Source: Oceanospirillaceae bacterium UBA2001 (GTDB taxonomy: Bacteria; Pseudomonadota; Gammaproteobacteria; Pseudomonadales; Balneatricaceae). Taken from it: DNA of 15,084 nt. Within the stretch, counting starts at the first letter, position 1. Every line of letters starts with the position of its first letter. Positions 4,895 to 13,510 of this stretch are shown piece by piece. The position numbers were made by a program, and so were the translations under genes. The notes below the pieces were generated by a model that saw only the letters and a list, made by a program, of their open reading frames with translations, made no database searches and was not told where the DNA came from. The stretch is from the NCBI GenBank assembly GCA_002335115.1, contig DDCR01000050.1, positions 19,169-34,252 of the forward strand, in the 5' to 3' direction.

Positions 4895-7819
4895 ATGACA
4901 CAAAGCCAAGACTTGCCGCAGTTTGAAGATCACTCGAAACAAGAACACCGTTATTCCACCTGTTATATGTGCGCCTGTAGATGTGGTATTAAGGTGACCA
5001 TAGAAGACGAAAAAATTCGTTTTGTGCAAGGCAACCCAGACCATCCTGTTAATAAAGGGGTGCTTTGCGCAAAAGGCAATTCAGCCATTATGAAGCAGCT
5101 GTCGCCTGCTAAACTCACTCAACCCCTGATGCGTAAGCCCGGAACTGAGAGGGGTGCAGGAGAGTTTGAACCCATTTCATGGGACGCTGCACTAGACATA
5201 CTCACGGCCCGCTTAGCTAACATCCGTGCGACAGACCCAAAAAAATTGGCTTACTTTACTGGTCGAGATCAAATGCAAGCTCTCACTGGGCTTTGGGCTA
5301 GCCAATTTGGTACCATTAATTGGGCAGCTCACGGGGGTTTCTGTTCCGTTAACATGGCTGCGGCGGGTCTATACACCATGGGCCATTCGTTCTGGGAATT
5401 TGGCGATCCTGATTGGGAAAATACCAAATACTTTATGATGTGGGGTGTGGCCGAAGATCATGCATCTAATCCGATTAAACTAGGGCTGAAGCGCATCAAA
5501 GAACGGGGTGCCAAATTTGTGGCTGTTAATCCAGTTCGAACAGGCTATCAAGCCATTGCTGACGAATGGATAGCTATCACACCTGGCAGTGATGCAATGT
5601 TTGCTTTATCAATGATGCAAGTGTTGCTCAGAGAAGGTCTGATCGATGATGAATTCTTAATTCGTTATACCAATGGTCCGCAGCTTGTGATCAATAATCC
5701 GGGTCAACAGGGTGATGGCTTATTGTTGCGGGATGCTAAAGGTAACCCACAAATATGGGATCAACACACCAACTCTCTGCAATCGGCCCTCAGCCCTGAT
5801 GTTGCTCCGGCTTTAATTGGAGAGTACGAAGCGTCTTGTGGCACTCCTGTGCGGACCGCTTTTAGTATTTTAATGGAAAAGTACATGGCGCCTGAATATG
5901 CGCCAGAAGCAGCTGCAAAGATCTGTGGCGTTGATGCGGGCACCATTGAGCGTATTGCCTTAGAAATGGCCCATGTGGCGTTTAAAGAAACCATTACCAT
6001 TGACACAGAGTGGACTGATTGGGCGGGACGCACACAAACTCAATTTATTGGCAGGCCCGTTTCTATGCATGCCATGCGTGGTATTTCTGCGCACTCTAAT
6101 GGGTTTCAAACGTGCCGAGCGATTCACTTATTACAGGTTGTTTTGGGCACGATAGATTGTCCTGGTGGCCACTTAGCTAAGCCTCCATTTCCCAAGCATA
6201 TCGTGCCACCCATTAAACCTGCCAAAGGTAACGCTCCTAATACACCTTTAGAATCGGCTCCATTAGGTTTTCCAAACCAACCCGAAGACTTGGTGATTGA
6301 TGAACATGGTAAACCAAGGCGTATTGATAAAGCCTATTCTTGGGATGCGCCTATTGCTAACCATGGTTTGATGCACATGGTGATCAGTAACGCCGTAGCG
6401 GGGGACCCCTACCGCATAGATACTTTGATGTTGTTTATGGCCAATATGGCGTGGAACTCAAGCATGAATACTGCTCAGACCATGGACATGCTGAGGGCTA
6501 AAGATGACACAGGAGAATACAAAATTCCCTTTATTGTGACCTGTGATGCATTTCATTCTGAAACTGTAAATTTTTCTGACCTAGTATTGCCAGACACCAC
6601 TTTCCTTGAACGCTATGACACGATCTCCATGTTGGATCGACCTATTTCTGAAGTTGATGCCGCCTGTGATTCGATCCGTCAGCCAATTTTGGCGCTAGAT
6701 CGTGATGTTCGCAGTTGGCAAGAAGTAATGGTGGACTTAGCTGGGCGCCTGAAATTCCCAGCCTTCACAAACGATGAAGGTCAACCCAAGTTCAAGGACT
6801 ATGAAGATTTTATCATTAACTTTGAGCGCGCCCCTGGCATTGGTTTCTTAGCGGGATGGCGGGGTAAAAACGGTGATAAATCATTACGTGGCGAACCTAA
6901 TCCTAATCAATGGAAGGCCTACATCGATAACCAATGTTTCTTTAAGTTTGAGCTGGAACCAAATCAAAGGTACATGCGCCACGCCAACAAAGATTACATG
7001 GAATTAGCTAAGGAAGCGGGTTGGGTTGGCAGTACGGATCAGATCGTCATCGAAATTTATTCTGAAACCCTGCAGAAGTTCCGGTTGGCAGGACAAGGGT
7101 TATATAATGGTCCACAACCCACAGAAGAGCACCATAAAGAGCGCTTAAAGACTTATTTTGACCCTCTACCTTTCTACTATGCGCCGCTAGAGCAGCAACG
7201 AACAGACGCAGAAAAATACCCTTTTTATGCCGTTAATCAGCGCCCTATGTTTATGTATCACTCATGGGACTCGCAAAACTCTTGGTTGCGTCAAATCATG
7301 TCTCAAAATTACCTCTACATGCACCGCAGTAAGGGTGAAGCACTGGGTATCAAAGACTTTGGTTGGGCTTGGGTAGAATCGCATAATGGTCGTATCCGAG
7401 CTCAAGTTAAGCTCATGGAAGGGGTAAATCCAGAAACAGTGTGGACTTGGAACGCTATTGCCAAACAACAAGGCACTTGGGGTTTAAGTGATGACGCCAA
7501 CGAATCTCAACAAGGCTTTTTGATGAATCACTTGATCAATGAACTATTACCTGGGGAAACTGAAGCTGGCGGTCATCGAATGACTAACTCTGACCCAGTC
7601 ACGGGGCAGGCGGCTTGGTATGATTTAAGAGTCAAGATCACCCCTGTGGGAGCGGATGAGACAGACTTAGCCGAGCAAAATCTGACCTGGCCACGTTTTG
7701 ATAAGGTTAAACCATTACCCAGCTTCACTCCTGCAAGCAAGATGAGCAGCTATAGCACCCATCCCAATATTAATATTAGCCGTGGTTGGCGTGACATTTT
7801 TAGCCGAGGTGACAAATGA
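4895..7819 (+). CDS. soeA: Sulfite dehydrogenase (SoeA-type) molybdopterin catalytic subunit
   Basis: From the ATG at 4895 this is a 974-residue molybdopterin oxidoreductase of the DMSO-reductase superfamily. C23, C26, C30 and C58 (in TCYMCACRCG and GVLCAKG) form the N-terminal [4Fe-4S] site. Bis-MGD binding domains follow, with C150 in HGGFCSVNMA a candidate molybdenum ligand (inference). The C-terminal cap domain has the usual beta-barrel motifs (YPFYAVNQRP, WAWVESHNG). There is no twin-arginine signal, so the enzyme should be cytoplasmic, as described for SoeABC, which oxidises sulfite to sulfate and passes electrons to the quinone pool. The GTG at 4805 is in frame and would add 30 residues, but its GAAAGGG abuts the codon with no spacing, so I prefer 4895 although its Shine-Dalgarno is weak. 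The stop overlaps the next start (ATGA). Close relatives reduce thiosulfate, polysulfide or other substrates; the exporter neighbour favours sulfite. Confidence 0.85.
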   Translation: MTQSQDLPQFEDHSKQEHRYSTCYMCACRCGIKVTIEDEKIRFVQGNPDHPVNKGVLCAKGNSAIMKQLSPAKLTQPLMRKPGTERGAGEFEPISWDAALDILTARLANIRATDPKKLAYFTGRDQMQALTGLWASQFGTINWAAHGGFCSVNMAAAGLYTMGHSFWEFGDPDWENTKYFMMWGVAEDHASNPIKLGLKRIKERGAKFVAVNPVRTGYQAIADEWIAITPGSDAMFALSMMQVLLREGLIDDEFLIRYTNGPQLVINNPGQQGDGLLLRDAKGNPQIWDQHTNSLQSALSPDVAPALIGEYEASCGTPVRTAFSILMEKYMAPEYAPEAAAKICGVDAGTIERIALEMAHVAFKETITIDTEWTDWAGRTQTQFIGRPVSMHAMRGISAHSNGFQTCRAIHLLQVVLGTIDCPGGHLAKPPFPKHIVPPIKPAKGNAPNTPLESAPLGFPNQPEDLVIDEHGKPRRIDKAYSWDAPIANHGLMHMVISNAVAGDPYRIDTLMLFMANMAWNSSMNTAQTMDMLRAKDDTGEYKIPFIVTCDAFHSETVNFSDLVLPDTTFLERYDTISMLDRPISEVDAACDSIRQPILALDRDVRSWQEVMVDLAGRLKFPAFTNDEGQPKFKDYEDFIINFERAPGIGFLAGWRGKNGDKSLRGEPNPNQWKAYIDNQCFFKFELEPNQRYMRHANKDYMELAKEAGWVGSTDQIVIEIYSETLQKFRLAGQGLYNGPQPTEEHHKERLKTYFDPLPFYYAPLEQQRTDAEKYPFYAVNQRPMFMYHSWDSQNSWLRQIMSQNYLYMHRSKGEALGIKDFGWAWVESHNGRIRAQVKLMEGVNPETVWTWNAIAKQQGTWGLSDDANESQQGFLMNHLINELLPGETEAGGHRMTNSDPVTGQAAWYDLRVKITPVGADETDLAEQNLTWPRFDKVKPLPSFTPASKMSSYSTHPNINISRGWRDIFSRGDK

Positions 7820-8502
7820 AACTAGGTTTAGTTGTTGATTTAGACACATGTGTTGGCTGTCATGCGTGTGCGACAGCTTGTAAACAATGGAACACCTCGG
7901 GCACGATTGGTCCTTTGAGTGATGAGCGACCCCATGGCAAAGATCCTAGTGGTAGTTGGCTCAACCGTATTCACTCTTATGAGGTTGGAGATAGTCCCCA
8001 TAGTAAAACGGTGAATATCCCCATGTCTTGCATGCATTGTGAGACCGCTGATTGTGTGACGGTATGTCCAACAGGTGCGTCTTACAAACGAGAAGAAGAC
8101 GGTATCGTGCTGATTGATCAAGATAAGTGTATGGGCTGCAATCTGTGCTCTTGGGCCTGCCCTTATGGAGCTCGTGAGTTAGATCCTAATTCTGGCACCA
8201 TGAAAAAATGCACTTTGTGTGTTGATCGAATTTATGATGAACAATTACCTGAGGCTGAGCGTCAGCCAGCCTGTGTATTAACTTGCCCAACATCGTCTCG
8301 TGTATTTGGTGATTTTGATGATCCAGATTCAGAAGTTTCAAGGTTGACTAGAGAACGAGCAGGCCAACAACTCATGCCAGAATTAGGTTACAACCCAGTC
8401 AATACATATCTGCCACCTAGAATTCCTAAGCAGCAAGATAGTATGTCGGTGTCACCAATGCAGGGTGTTAGACAATTGGTCAATCGCATTATTAACCGTT
8501 AA
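7816..8502 (+). CDS. soeB: Sulfite dehydrogenase (SoeB-type) iron-sulfur subunit
   Basis: A 228-residue ferredoxin-like electron-transfer subunit with four cysteine clusters: CVGCHACATAC (12-22), CMHCETADCVTVC, CMGCNLCSWAC, and CTLC with the downstream CVLTC. This is the standard set for four [4Fe-4S] clusters in DmsB/PhsB/SoeB proteins, which carry electrons between the molybdenum subunit and the membrane anchor. No signal peptide, consistent with a cytoplasmic complex. Its ATG overlaps the soeA stop codon (ATGA), indicating translational coupling. Identification as SoeB rather than another DmsB-like subunit rests on the operon. Confidence 0.88.
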   Translation: MKLGLVVDLDTCVGCHACATACKQWNTSGTIGPLSDERPHGKDPSGSWLNRIHSYEVGDSPHSKTVNIPMSCMHCETADCVTVCPTGASYKREEDGIVLIDQDKCMGCNLCSWACPYGARELDPNSGTMKKCTLCVDRIYDEQLPEAERQPACVLTCPTSSRVFGDFDDPDSEVSRLTRERAGQQLMPELGYNPVNTYLPPRIPKQQDSMSVSPMQGVRQLVNRIINR

Positions 8503-8529
8503 TTATTGCTTCAATTTTAGGGATTTATT

Positions 8530-9459
8530 ATGCATCCAGCTTTTTCAGTTCTTATCTTTACCGTGACATCTGGTGCTGGCTATGGGTTGTTAGCATGGCT
8601 TGGAGCGGGGCAGTTGTTGGGTTTTACCCAAACACTCACCGTCAACCAACAAATTGTTATTGGTCTCATGGCGATGGTGCTTGTTAGTATTGGTTTGGCG
8701 TCTTCAACCATGCACTTGGCTAATCCTAAGAATGCGTGGCGATCGTTTAGCCGCTTTCGCACTTCATGGTTATCCCGTGAAGCAGTATTTGCCATTTTGC
8801 TTTATCCAGTCGCGGGTCTTTATGCCGCGGCTATATTTTGGCAATGGTCGGGCATTAATATTCTAGCTGGATTGAGTATGATTTTGGCGCTAGTCACATT
8901 GTTTACAACGAGCATGATTTACGCCAGTTTAAAGACCATCCGTCAGTGGAACACGCCCATGGTTCCTGCGTTATTTATGGCTTACGCCCTAATTAGTGGT
9001 GGTGTGTTATTTTTGGCTGTAGACGCCTTTTTTGGTACCTTGAAACCTCAACTGCAAGCTGTTGTGATGGGTTTAGTTGTTATTACCTTGGCCCTTAAAT
9101 TGGTGTATTTTTTCTGGCAGGGTAAACCACAAGGAGCCACTATTCAAACGGCCACTGGGTTTTCTCAAGCCAGCGTTCGGTTATTGGATGCCGGCCATAG
9201 CGCGCCCACTTTTTTAAACCGTGAATTTGGTTACCAAGTCGCTGCTGACCAACTGCTTCGATTGCGAGTCATCATGACCTTAGTCACCTTTATTGTGCCA
9301 TTAGCGCTTGTTTATTGCGTATTTGGTGGCTTGGTTGGGGCAGAACTACTTGGTTTAGCTTGGTTAATTATGATGGCGGGCTTGTTATTAGAGCGTTGGT
9401 TGTTTTTTGCTGAAGCACGGCATGTTGTGCGCCTCTATCAGGGCGAACAGCGTACTTAA
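8530..9459 (+). CDS. soeC: Sulfite dehydrogenase (SoeC-type) membrane anchor, DmsC/NrfD-like
   Basis: A 309-residue integral membrane protein with about eight hydrophobic segments, starting MHPAFSVLIFTVTSGAGYG. The segment SSTMHLANPKNAWRSFSRFRTSWLSREAVF carries the signature of DmsC/SoeC anchors: a His-containing loop, then W-R and SWLSRE. Such subunits exchange electrons with membrane quinone and hold the two catalytic subunits on the cytoplasmic face. AGGGA at 8519-8523 lies 6 nt before the ATG, and the gap after soeB is only 27 bp. Direction of electron flow (quinone reduction by sulfite) is inferred from the operon, not from this protein. Confidence 0.87.
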   Translation: MHPAFSVLIFTVTSGAGYGLLAWLGAGQLLGFTQTLTVNQQIVIGLMAMVLVSIGLASSTMHLANPKNAWRSFSRFRTSWLSREAVFAILLYPVAGLYAAAIFWQWSGINILAGLSMILALVTLFTTSMIYASLKTIRQWNTPMVPALFMAYALISGGVLFLAVDAFFGTLKPQLQAVVMGLVVITLALKLVYFFWQGKPQGATIQTATGFSQASVRLLDAGHSAPTFLNREFGYQVAADQLLRLRVIMTLVTFIVPLALVYCVFGGLVGAELLGLAWLIMMAGLLLERWLFFAEARHVVRLYQGEQRT

Positions 9460-10239
9460 ATGGCTAGTATGAACCTTGACTGGTTTGACTTAACACTGAC
9501 TTACTTCGAACTCGCATATGTTTTTGGCATCGTCTTACTTGCAGGCGTTGTCAGAGGCTTAGCGGGTTTTGGTTTTTCTGCCTTATGTTTTTTTGCCTTA
9601 GCGCCTGTATTGAGTGCGCAGACTATTGTGCCTCTTATGTTTGTATTGGAGATGTTAGCTAGCTTGCATCTATTGCCAAAGGTGTGGCGCAACATCCCTT
9701 GGATGTGGGTCACCATACTATTTATGGGGGTTATTATAGGGACGCCTTTGGGCGTGTTTGCCTTGCAATACTGGCAACCAGAAATGGTGCGTGGTTTGGC
9801 GGGTGGTGGTGTTTTAATCGCTTGTTTGGCTTTATGGCGCGATTGGCAGTTCAAAGGGACCCAATCTCTAGTTTGGCTCGTGTTTGTTGGCTTTATTGCT
9901 GGTTTTTTGAATGGCCTCGCAAGTATCGGTGGCTTAGCTGTAGCCGTGTATATGATGTCTGCAAATATGTCTATGACCGCCATGCGTGCTGGTCTAATTT
10001 TGTTCTTCTTTTTCACTGATGCCTACGGTTTGTCTTGGTTGCAAGGGCAGGGCCTTGTCTCATCAAGTTTACCTAGCCTGCTAATAATCATGGTGCCTGC
10101 GATGTTGGTGGGTAATCAAATGGGAGCCACTTTATTTAACCACATGGACCTCATGTTAAGTCGCAAGTTAACTCTAGGGTTGCTATCGTTACTTGCCACC
10201 ATCGCCTTATTTAGCGCCTTGTTTAGCACTTTAGCCTAG
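9460..10239 (+). CDS. tauE: TauE/SafE-type sulfite/sulfonate exporter (TSUP family)
   Basis: A 259-residue polytopic membrane protein with about eight predicted transmembrane segments. The two family repeats are visible as GVVRGLAGFGFSAL (residues about 30-43) and GFLNGLASIGGLAVAV in the second half. TSUP proteins move small sulfur-containing or organic anions; TauE is the putative sulfite exporter of taurine degraders. The ATG directly follows the soeC stop (TAA then ATG, zero spacing) and there is no separate good Shine-Dalgarno, so translation is probably coupled; a second ATG three codons later is an alternative start. Its place at the end of a sulfite dehydrogenase operon suggests it handles sulfite or a related anion, but family members transport varied substrates. 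Confidence 0.85.
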   Translation: MASMNLDWFDLTLTYFELAYVFGIVLLAGVVRGLAGFGFSALCFFALAPVLSAQTIVPLMFVLEMLASLHLLPKVWRNIPWMWVTILFMGVIIGTPLGVFALQYWQPEMVRGLAGGGVLIACLALWRDWQFKGTQSLVWLVFVGFIAGFLNGLASIGGLAVAVYMMSANMSMTAMRAGLILFFFFTDAYGLSWLQGQGLVSSSLPSLLIIMVPAMLVGNQMGATLFNHMDLMLSRKLTLGLLSLLATIALFSALFSTLA

Positions 10240-10267
10240 ATACAGGTCTATATATAGCTCCAGCACC

Positions 10268-10310
10268 AAGTTGCGGGAAGTTGCGAAGACAAGAATGCCT
10301 AGTCTTTCGC
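10268..10310. repeat. 10-bp tandem repeat plus imperfect hairpin between tauE and lpxH
   Basis: AAGTTGCGGG and AAGTTGCGAA (10268-10287) form a tandem repeat with 10-bp period. The second unit runs into a hairpin, GCGAAGAC (10283-10290) with GTCTTTCGC (10302-10310, one bulged T). The two genes converge here, but no T-run follows the hairpin on either strand, so intrinsic termination is not supported. Confidence 0.4.
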
Positions 10311-10411
10311 CACTGGCATGGATAATAAAGAAATTGTACAGGTTAGTAATAGATACAGGGTATTGTTTATTTGGCGTCAAGCGTCGTCAAAATTTAAATT
10401 AGTCATGCAAA

Positions 10412-11125
10412 TTAAATAGATTCTCTTATTAAGTGCCAATTTTCATTCTTTGGCCAACTTAAATAATCAAAGTGCCCATCCCAATCTCCTAACACAATGC
10501 GGTCGCCTTGGTTTAAGTGGTGAACTTTTGGTCTATGTGTATGGCCATGAATGAGCAAGTTTACTTGGTGTTGATGCATGACTTGTTCAACAGTCCCAGA
10601 GTTAACATCCATGATGTCGTTTGATTTGATGGCTGTCATGGCTTGGCTTTGTTGGCGGTATTCTGCAGCTTGCTGCATGCGCACAGCAGGGGCCTGAGCG
10701 AGGAACCCAGTTTGCCAACTAGAACTGCGCACTAGGCCGCGAAATTGTTGGTAGTCTTTGTCATCGGTGCACAGAGTATCACCATGCATGAGTAAAACAG
10801 GTTGACCATCAAAGGTCACTATACTGGGGTCTGGTAATATGGTGATACCGCTGGCTAGACTGAAGTCTCGGCCGATTAAGAAGTCCCGATTACCCGCCAT
10901 AAAGTAAACTTTAGTACCACTCTCTGTCAGCTGCTTCAGACAAGCGATCACATCCGCATAGGTAATTATACCCACATCATCGCCAATCCAAGTTTCAAAC
11001 AGGTCGCCTAATATATACAGTTCATCATTAGTATTCACTCGTTGCTGACAAAAATCGATCAGGGCTTGGCTATGTTCTGGCCGAGCCGGATGCAGATGCA
11101 AATCGGCAATGAATAGGCGACGCAC
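10412..11125 (-). CDS. lpxH: UDP-2,3-diacylglucosamine pyrophosphohydrolase
   Basis: A 237-residue calcineurin-like metallophosphoesterase that hydrolyses UDP-2,3-diacylglucosamine to lipid X plus UMP at the inner face of the cytoplasmic membrane in lipid A synthesis. The metal ligands fall at the positions known for E. coli LpxH: D8 and H10 (ADLHL), D41 (LGDLF), N79 (AGNRD), H114 (MHGD), H195 and H197 (HGHTH). The start is a GTG at 11125, required to keep the first strand RRLFIADLH at the normal distance from the N-terminus. It follows ppiB after 5 bp, so the two are surely cotranscribed. No intrinsic terminator is obvious downstream. Confidence 0.96.
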   Translation of the reverse strand: MRRLFIADLHLHPARPEHSQALIDFCQQRVNTNDELYILGDLFETWIGDDVGIITYADVIACLKQLTESGTKVYFMAGNRDFLIGRDFSLASGITILPDPSIVTFDGQPVLLMHGDTLCTDDKDYQQFRGLVRSSSWQTGFLAQAPAVRMQQAAEYRQQSQAMTAIKSNDIMDVNSGTVEQVMHQHQVNLLIHGHTHRPKVHHLNQGDRIVLGDWDGHFDYLSWPKNENWHLIRESI

Positions 11126-11130
11126 TTTTG

Positions 11131-11634
11131 CTAGTCTTCAATCATAGTTGCAGAGTCAATGACCACAGGGTCTGCAGGCACATCTTGGTGACCAGATTTA
11201 GAAGTGGTGGCCACTTTCTTAATAGTGTCAACGACGTCCATGCCGTCAACGACTTTACCAAATACTGCGTAGCCCCAACCTTGTGAGTCTTTACCCGTGT
11301 GGTTAAGAAAGGCATTGTCGCCCACGTTGATAAAAAACTGAGCAGAAGCCGAGTGTGGATCCATTGTGCGTGCCATAGCTAACGTACCTTCATCGTTCTT
11401 GAGGCCATTGTCAGCCTCGTTTTCGATGTTTGCACGGGTCTCTTTTTGATCCATGCTGACGTCAAAACCGCCACCTTGTACCATAAAGCCATCGATAACA
11501 CGGTGAAAAATAACGCCATCATAAAAACCATCCCGAACATATTGTTCAAAGTTCGCAGCTGTAATAGGTGCTTTTTCATGGTTTAGTTCAATGGTGATAT
11601 CACCAAAATTGGTTTGCATTAATACATTCGACAT
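11131..11634 (-). CDS. ppiB: Cyclophilin-type peptidyl-prolyl cis-trans isomerase B
   Basis: A 167-residue single-domain cyclophilin that catalyses proline isomerisation during protein folding. The catalytic arginine R45 lies in [13 protein letters not shown], together with F50 and Q53; SAQFFIN at 97-103 forms the rest of the substrate groove. No signal peptide is present, so this is the cytoplasmic PpiB form rather than periplasmic PpiA. It is the first gene of a leftward pair with lpxH and is divergent from glnS, an order familiar from pseudomonads and related gammaproteobacteria. Confidence 0.95.
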   Translation of the reverse strand: MSNVLMQTNFGDITIELNHEKAPITAANFEQYVRDGFYDGVIFHRVIDGFMVQGGGFDVSMDQKETRANIENEADNGLKNDEGTLAMARTMDPHSASAQFFINVGDNAFLNHTGKDSQGWGYAVFGKVVDGMDVVDTIKKVATTSKSGHQDVPADPVVIDSATMIED

Positions 11635-11716
11635 ACATCGGCCCTAGCAAGTAATTGTTAATAAAATAAACCTTATTATGAAGCCGGCAGTTCATAGATG
11701 CAATCATTGGCATGGG

Positions 11717-11764
11717 TTTGGCGCTCAAATTCTAACGAAATTAGCTAGCAAGGCGGGCGCCAAA
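11717..11764. repeat. Inverted repeat TTTGGCGC-N32-GCGCCAAA in the ppiB/glnS spacer
   Basis: Perfect 8-bp arms at 11717-11724 and 11757-11764, 40 bp centre to centre (about four helical turns), immediately upstream of the glnS -10. It could be a paired operator. Function unknown. Confidence 0.5.
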
Positions 11765-11769
11765 AGACA

Positions 11770-11775
11770 TATAAT
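11770..11775 (+). promoter_or_regulatory. glnS promoter, consensus -10 TATAAT
   Basis: A perfect TATAAT 38 bp before the glnS start. The -35 position (about 11747-11752) is not consensus. The predicted leader of about 30 nt contains a small AGGG-CAA-CCCT hairpin and then the AGGAGA ribosome binding site. Confidence 0.6.
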
Positions 11776-11813
11776 TATCGGTTTTTAAGGGCAACCCTCA
11801 AGGAGACCCATTC

Positions 11814-13496
11814 GTGGCTGAAAAAACTGTCGTGCAGGCATCAAATTTTGTTCGAAATATCATCGCTAAAGATGTTAGAAAGGGCAACAATGATGGCCAA
11901 GTTGTGACTCGTTTTCCACCAGAACCCAATGGTTATTTACACGTGGGTCACGCAACTTCAATTTGTCTGAATTTTGGCATGGCGCAAGAGTTTAAAGGGC
12001 AATGTAATTTACGTTTTGACGACACAAATCCTGAAAAAGAAAGTGACGAATTTATTCAGTCGATTAAACGTGATGTTGAGTGGTTGGGCTTTGAGTGGGG
12101 CACAGAAGAATGCTATGCATCCAACTACTTTGATCAACTTCATAGTTTCGCCATTGAGCTGATCAATAAGGGTTTGGCTTACGTGTGTGACTTAAGCCCA
12201 GAGCAGGCGCGGGAATACCGAGGCAATCTTACTCAGGTAGGTAAGAATAGCCCTCACCGCGAGCGCAGCATTGAAGAAAACCTAGACTTGTTTGCGCGTA
12301 TGAAAGCAGGGGAGTTTGCCGATGGTGAACGGGTGCTGCGCGCTAAAATTGATAATGCTTCGCCTAACATGAATATGCGCGATCCAATTATCTACCGCAT
12401 TCGGCATATCGAACACCACCAGACAGGCAATGATTGGTGTATTTATCCAATGTATGACTTTACTCATGGGTTGTCTGACGCACTGGAACAAGTCACCCAT
12501 TCTATTTGCACCTTAGAATTTGAAGATCATAGGCCCCTCTACGATTGGTTTATTGATCATGTGACCTTGCCAAGTGGCAAACGTCGACCACGGCAATATG
12601 AATTTGCACGTTTGGAGCTAAACTACACCATCACCAGTAAGCGTAAGCTTAAACAATTGGTCGATAGTCAAACTGTCACCGCTTGGGATGACCCGCGTAT
12701 GCCAACGATTTCTGGCATGCGTCGGCGTGGGTATACACCAGAATCCTTGCGTAATTTTTGTGCCGCCACACCTGTAGCGCGCAGCAAGGGTATTACTGAT
12801 TTTAGTCGTTTAGAATCCAGTGTACGAGATGATTTAGATTCAACGGCATCTAGAGCCATGTGTGTGCTAGAACCATTGAAAGTGACTATTTCTAACTGGG
12901 CTGAAGGCCATACTGAAAGCTTGACTGTGCCAAAACATCCTAAAGACGAAACCATGGGTGAGCGCCAGTTAGTAATGTCTAAGCAGGTGTTTATTGACCA
13001 AGCTGATTTTGCTGAGCAGCCAGAAGGAAAATGGAAGCGCCTAGCACCAGAGCAATCTGTGCGTCTGCGTGGTGGTTATATTATTACTTGTGAGCAAGTG
13101 GTTAAGGATGCCAGTGGTGCCATAATTGAGCTAGTGTGCCGTTATGATGTAAATACCTTAGGCAAAAAACCAGAGGGGTATAAGGTTAACGGAGTAGTCC
13201 ACTGGGTCAGTGCTAGTCATCATCAATTAATTGATGTGCGCTTATATGATCGCCTATTTAATCATGCCAACCCAGACGGTGATAAAGACGTGGACTTTAT
13301 GGCTTATGTGAACCCAGAAAATTTACGTTTAATCAAAGGCGCAATGGCAGAACCTTCTTTAACATCGGCTGTTGATGGTGAACGGTTTCAGTTTGAGCGT
13401 GAAGGCTATTTCTGTGTTGATAAAGACTCGACAGCCGAGCGTTTAGTATTCAACCGCACCGTCACTTTGCGTGACTCTTGGGCTAAAAAGGCCTAA
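11814..13496 (+). CDS. glnS: Glutaminyl-tRNA synthetase
   Basis: A 560-residue class I synthetase that charges tRNA-Gln with glutamine. The HIGH-type signature is HVGH at 43-46 after [10 protein letters not shown]. The KMSKS-type loop is ITSKRKL at 273-279, where E. coli has VMSKRKL, so the usual Met is Thr. The long [21 protein letters not shown] stretch and the C-terminal anticodon-binding beta-barrels (ending [22 protein letters not shown]) identify GlnRS rather than GluRS. Translation starts at GTG 11814, with AGGAGA at 11801-11806 and a 7-nt spacer. Having GlnRS means direct glutaminylation, as expected for a gammaproteobacterium. cysS follows after 14 bp, so the two form an operon. Confidence 0.97.
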   Translation: MAEKTVVQASNFVRNIIAKDVRKGNNDGQVVTRFPPEPNGYLHVGHATSICLNFGMAQEFKGQCNLRFDDTNPEKESDEFIQSIKRDVEWLGFEWGTEECYASNYFDQLHSFAIELINKGLAYVCDLSPEQAREYRGNLTQVGKNSPHRERSIEENLDLFARMKAGEFADGERVLRAKIDNASPNMNMRDPIIYRIRHIEHHQTGNDWCIYPMYDFTHGLSDALEQVTHSICTLEFEDHRPLYDWFIDHVTLPSGKRRPRQYEFARLELNYTITSKRKLKQLVDSQTVTAWDDPRMPTISGMRRRGYTPESLRNFCAATPVARSKGITDFSRLESSVRDDLDSTASRAMCVLEPLKVTISNWAEGHTESLTVPKHPKDETMGERQLVMSKQVFIDQADFAEQPEGKWKRLAPEQSVRLRGGYIITCEQVVKDASGAIIELVCRYDVNTLGKKPEGYKVNGVVHWVSASHHQLIDVRLYDRLFNHANPDGDKDVDFMAYVNPENLRLIKGAMAEPSLTSAVDGERFQFEREGYFCVDKDSTAERLVFNRTVTLRDSWAKKA

Positions 13497-13510
13497 CGGA
13501 AAAGTTAATT

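Noticed and set aside
9501..10016. 171-codon open frame on the minus strand opposite tauE
   Set aside because: It is antisense to a clear eight-helix transporter; its Lys/Pro/Thr-rich translation is what the complement of hydrophobic codons gives, and no ribosome site or family motif is visible.
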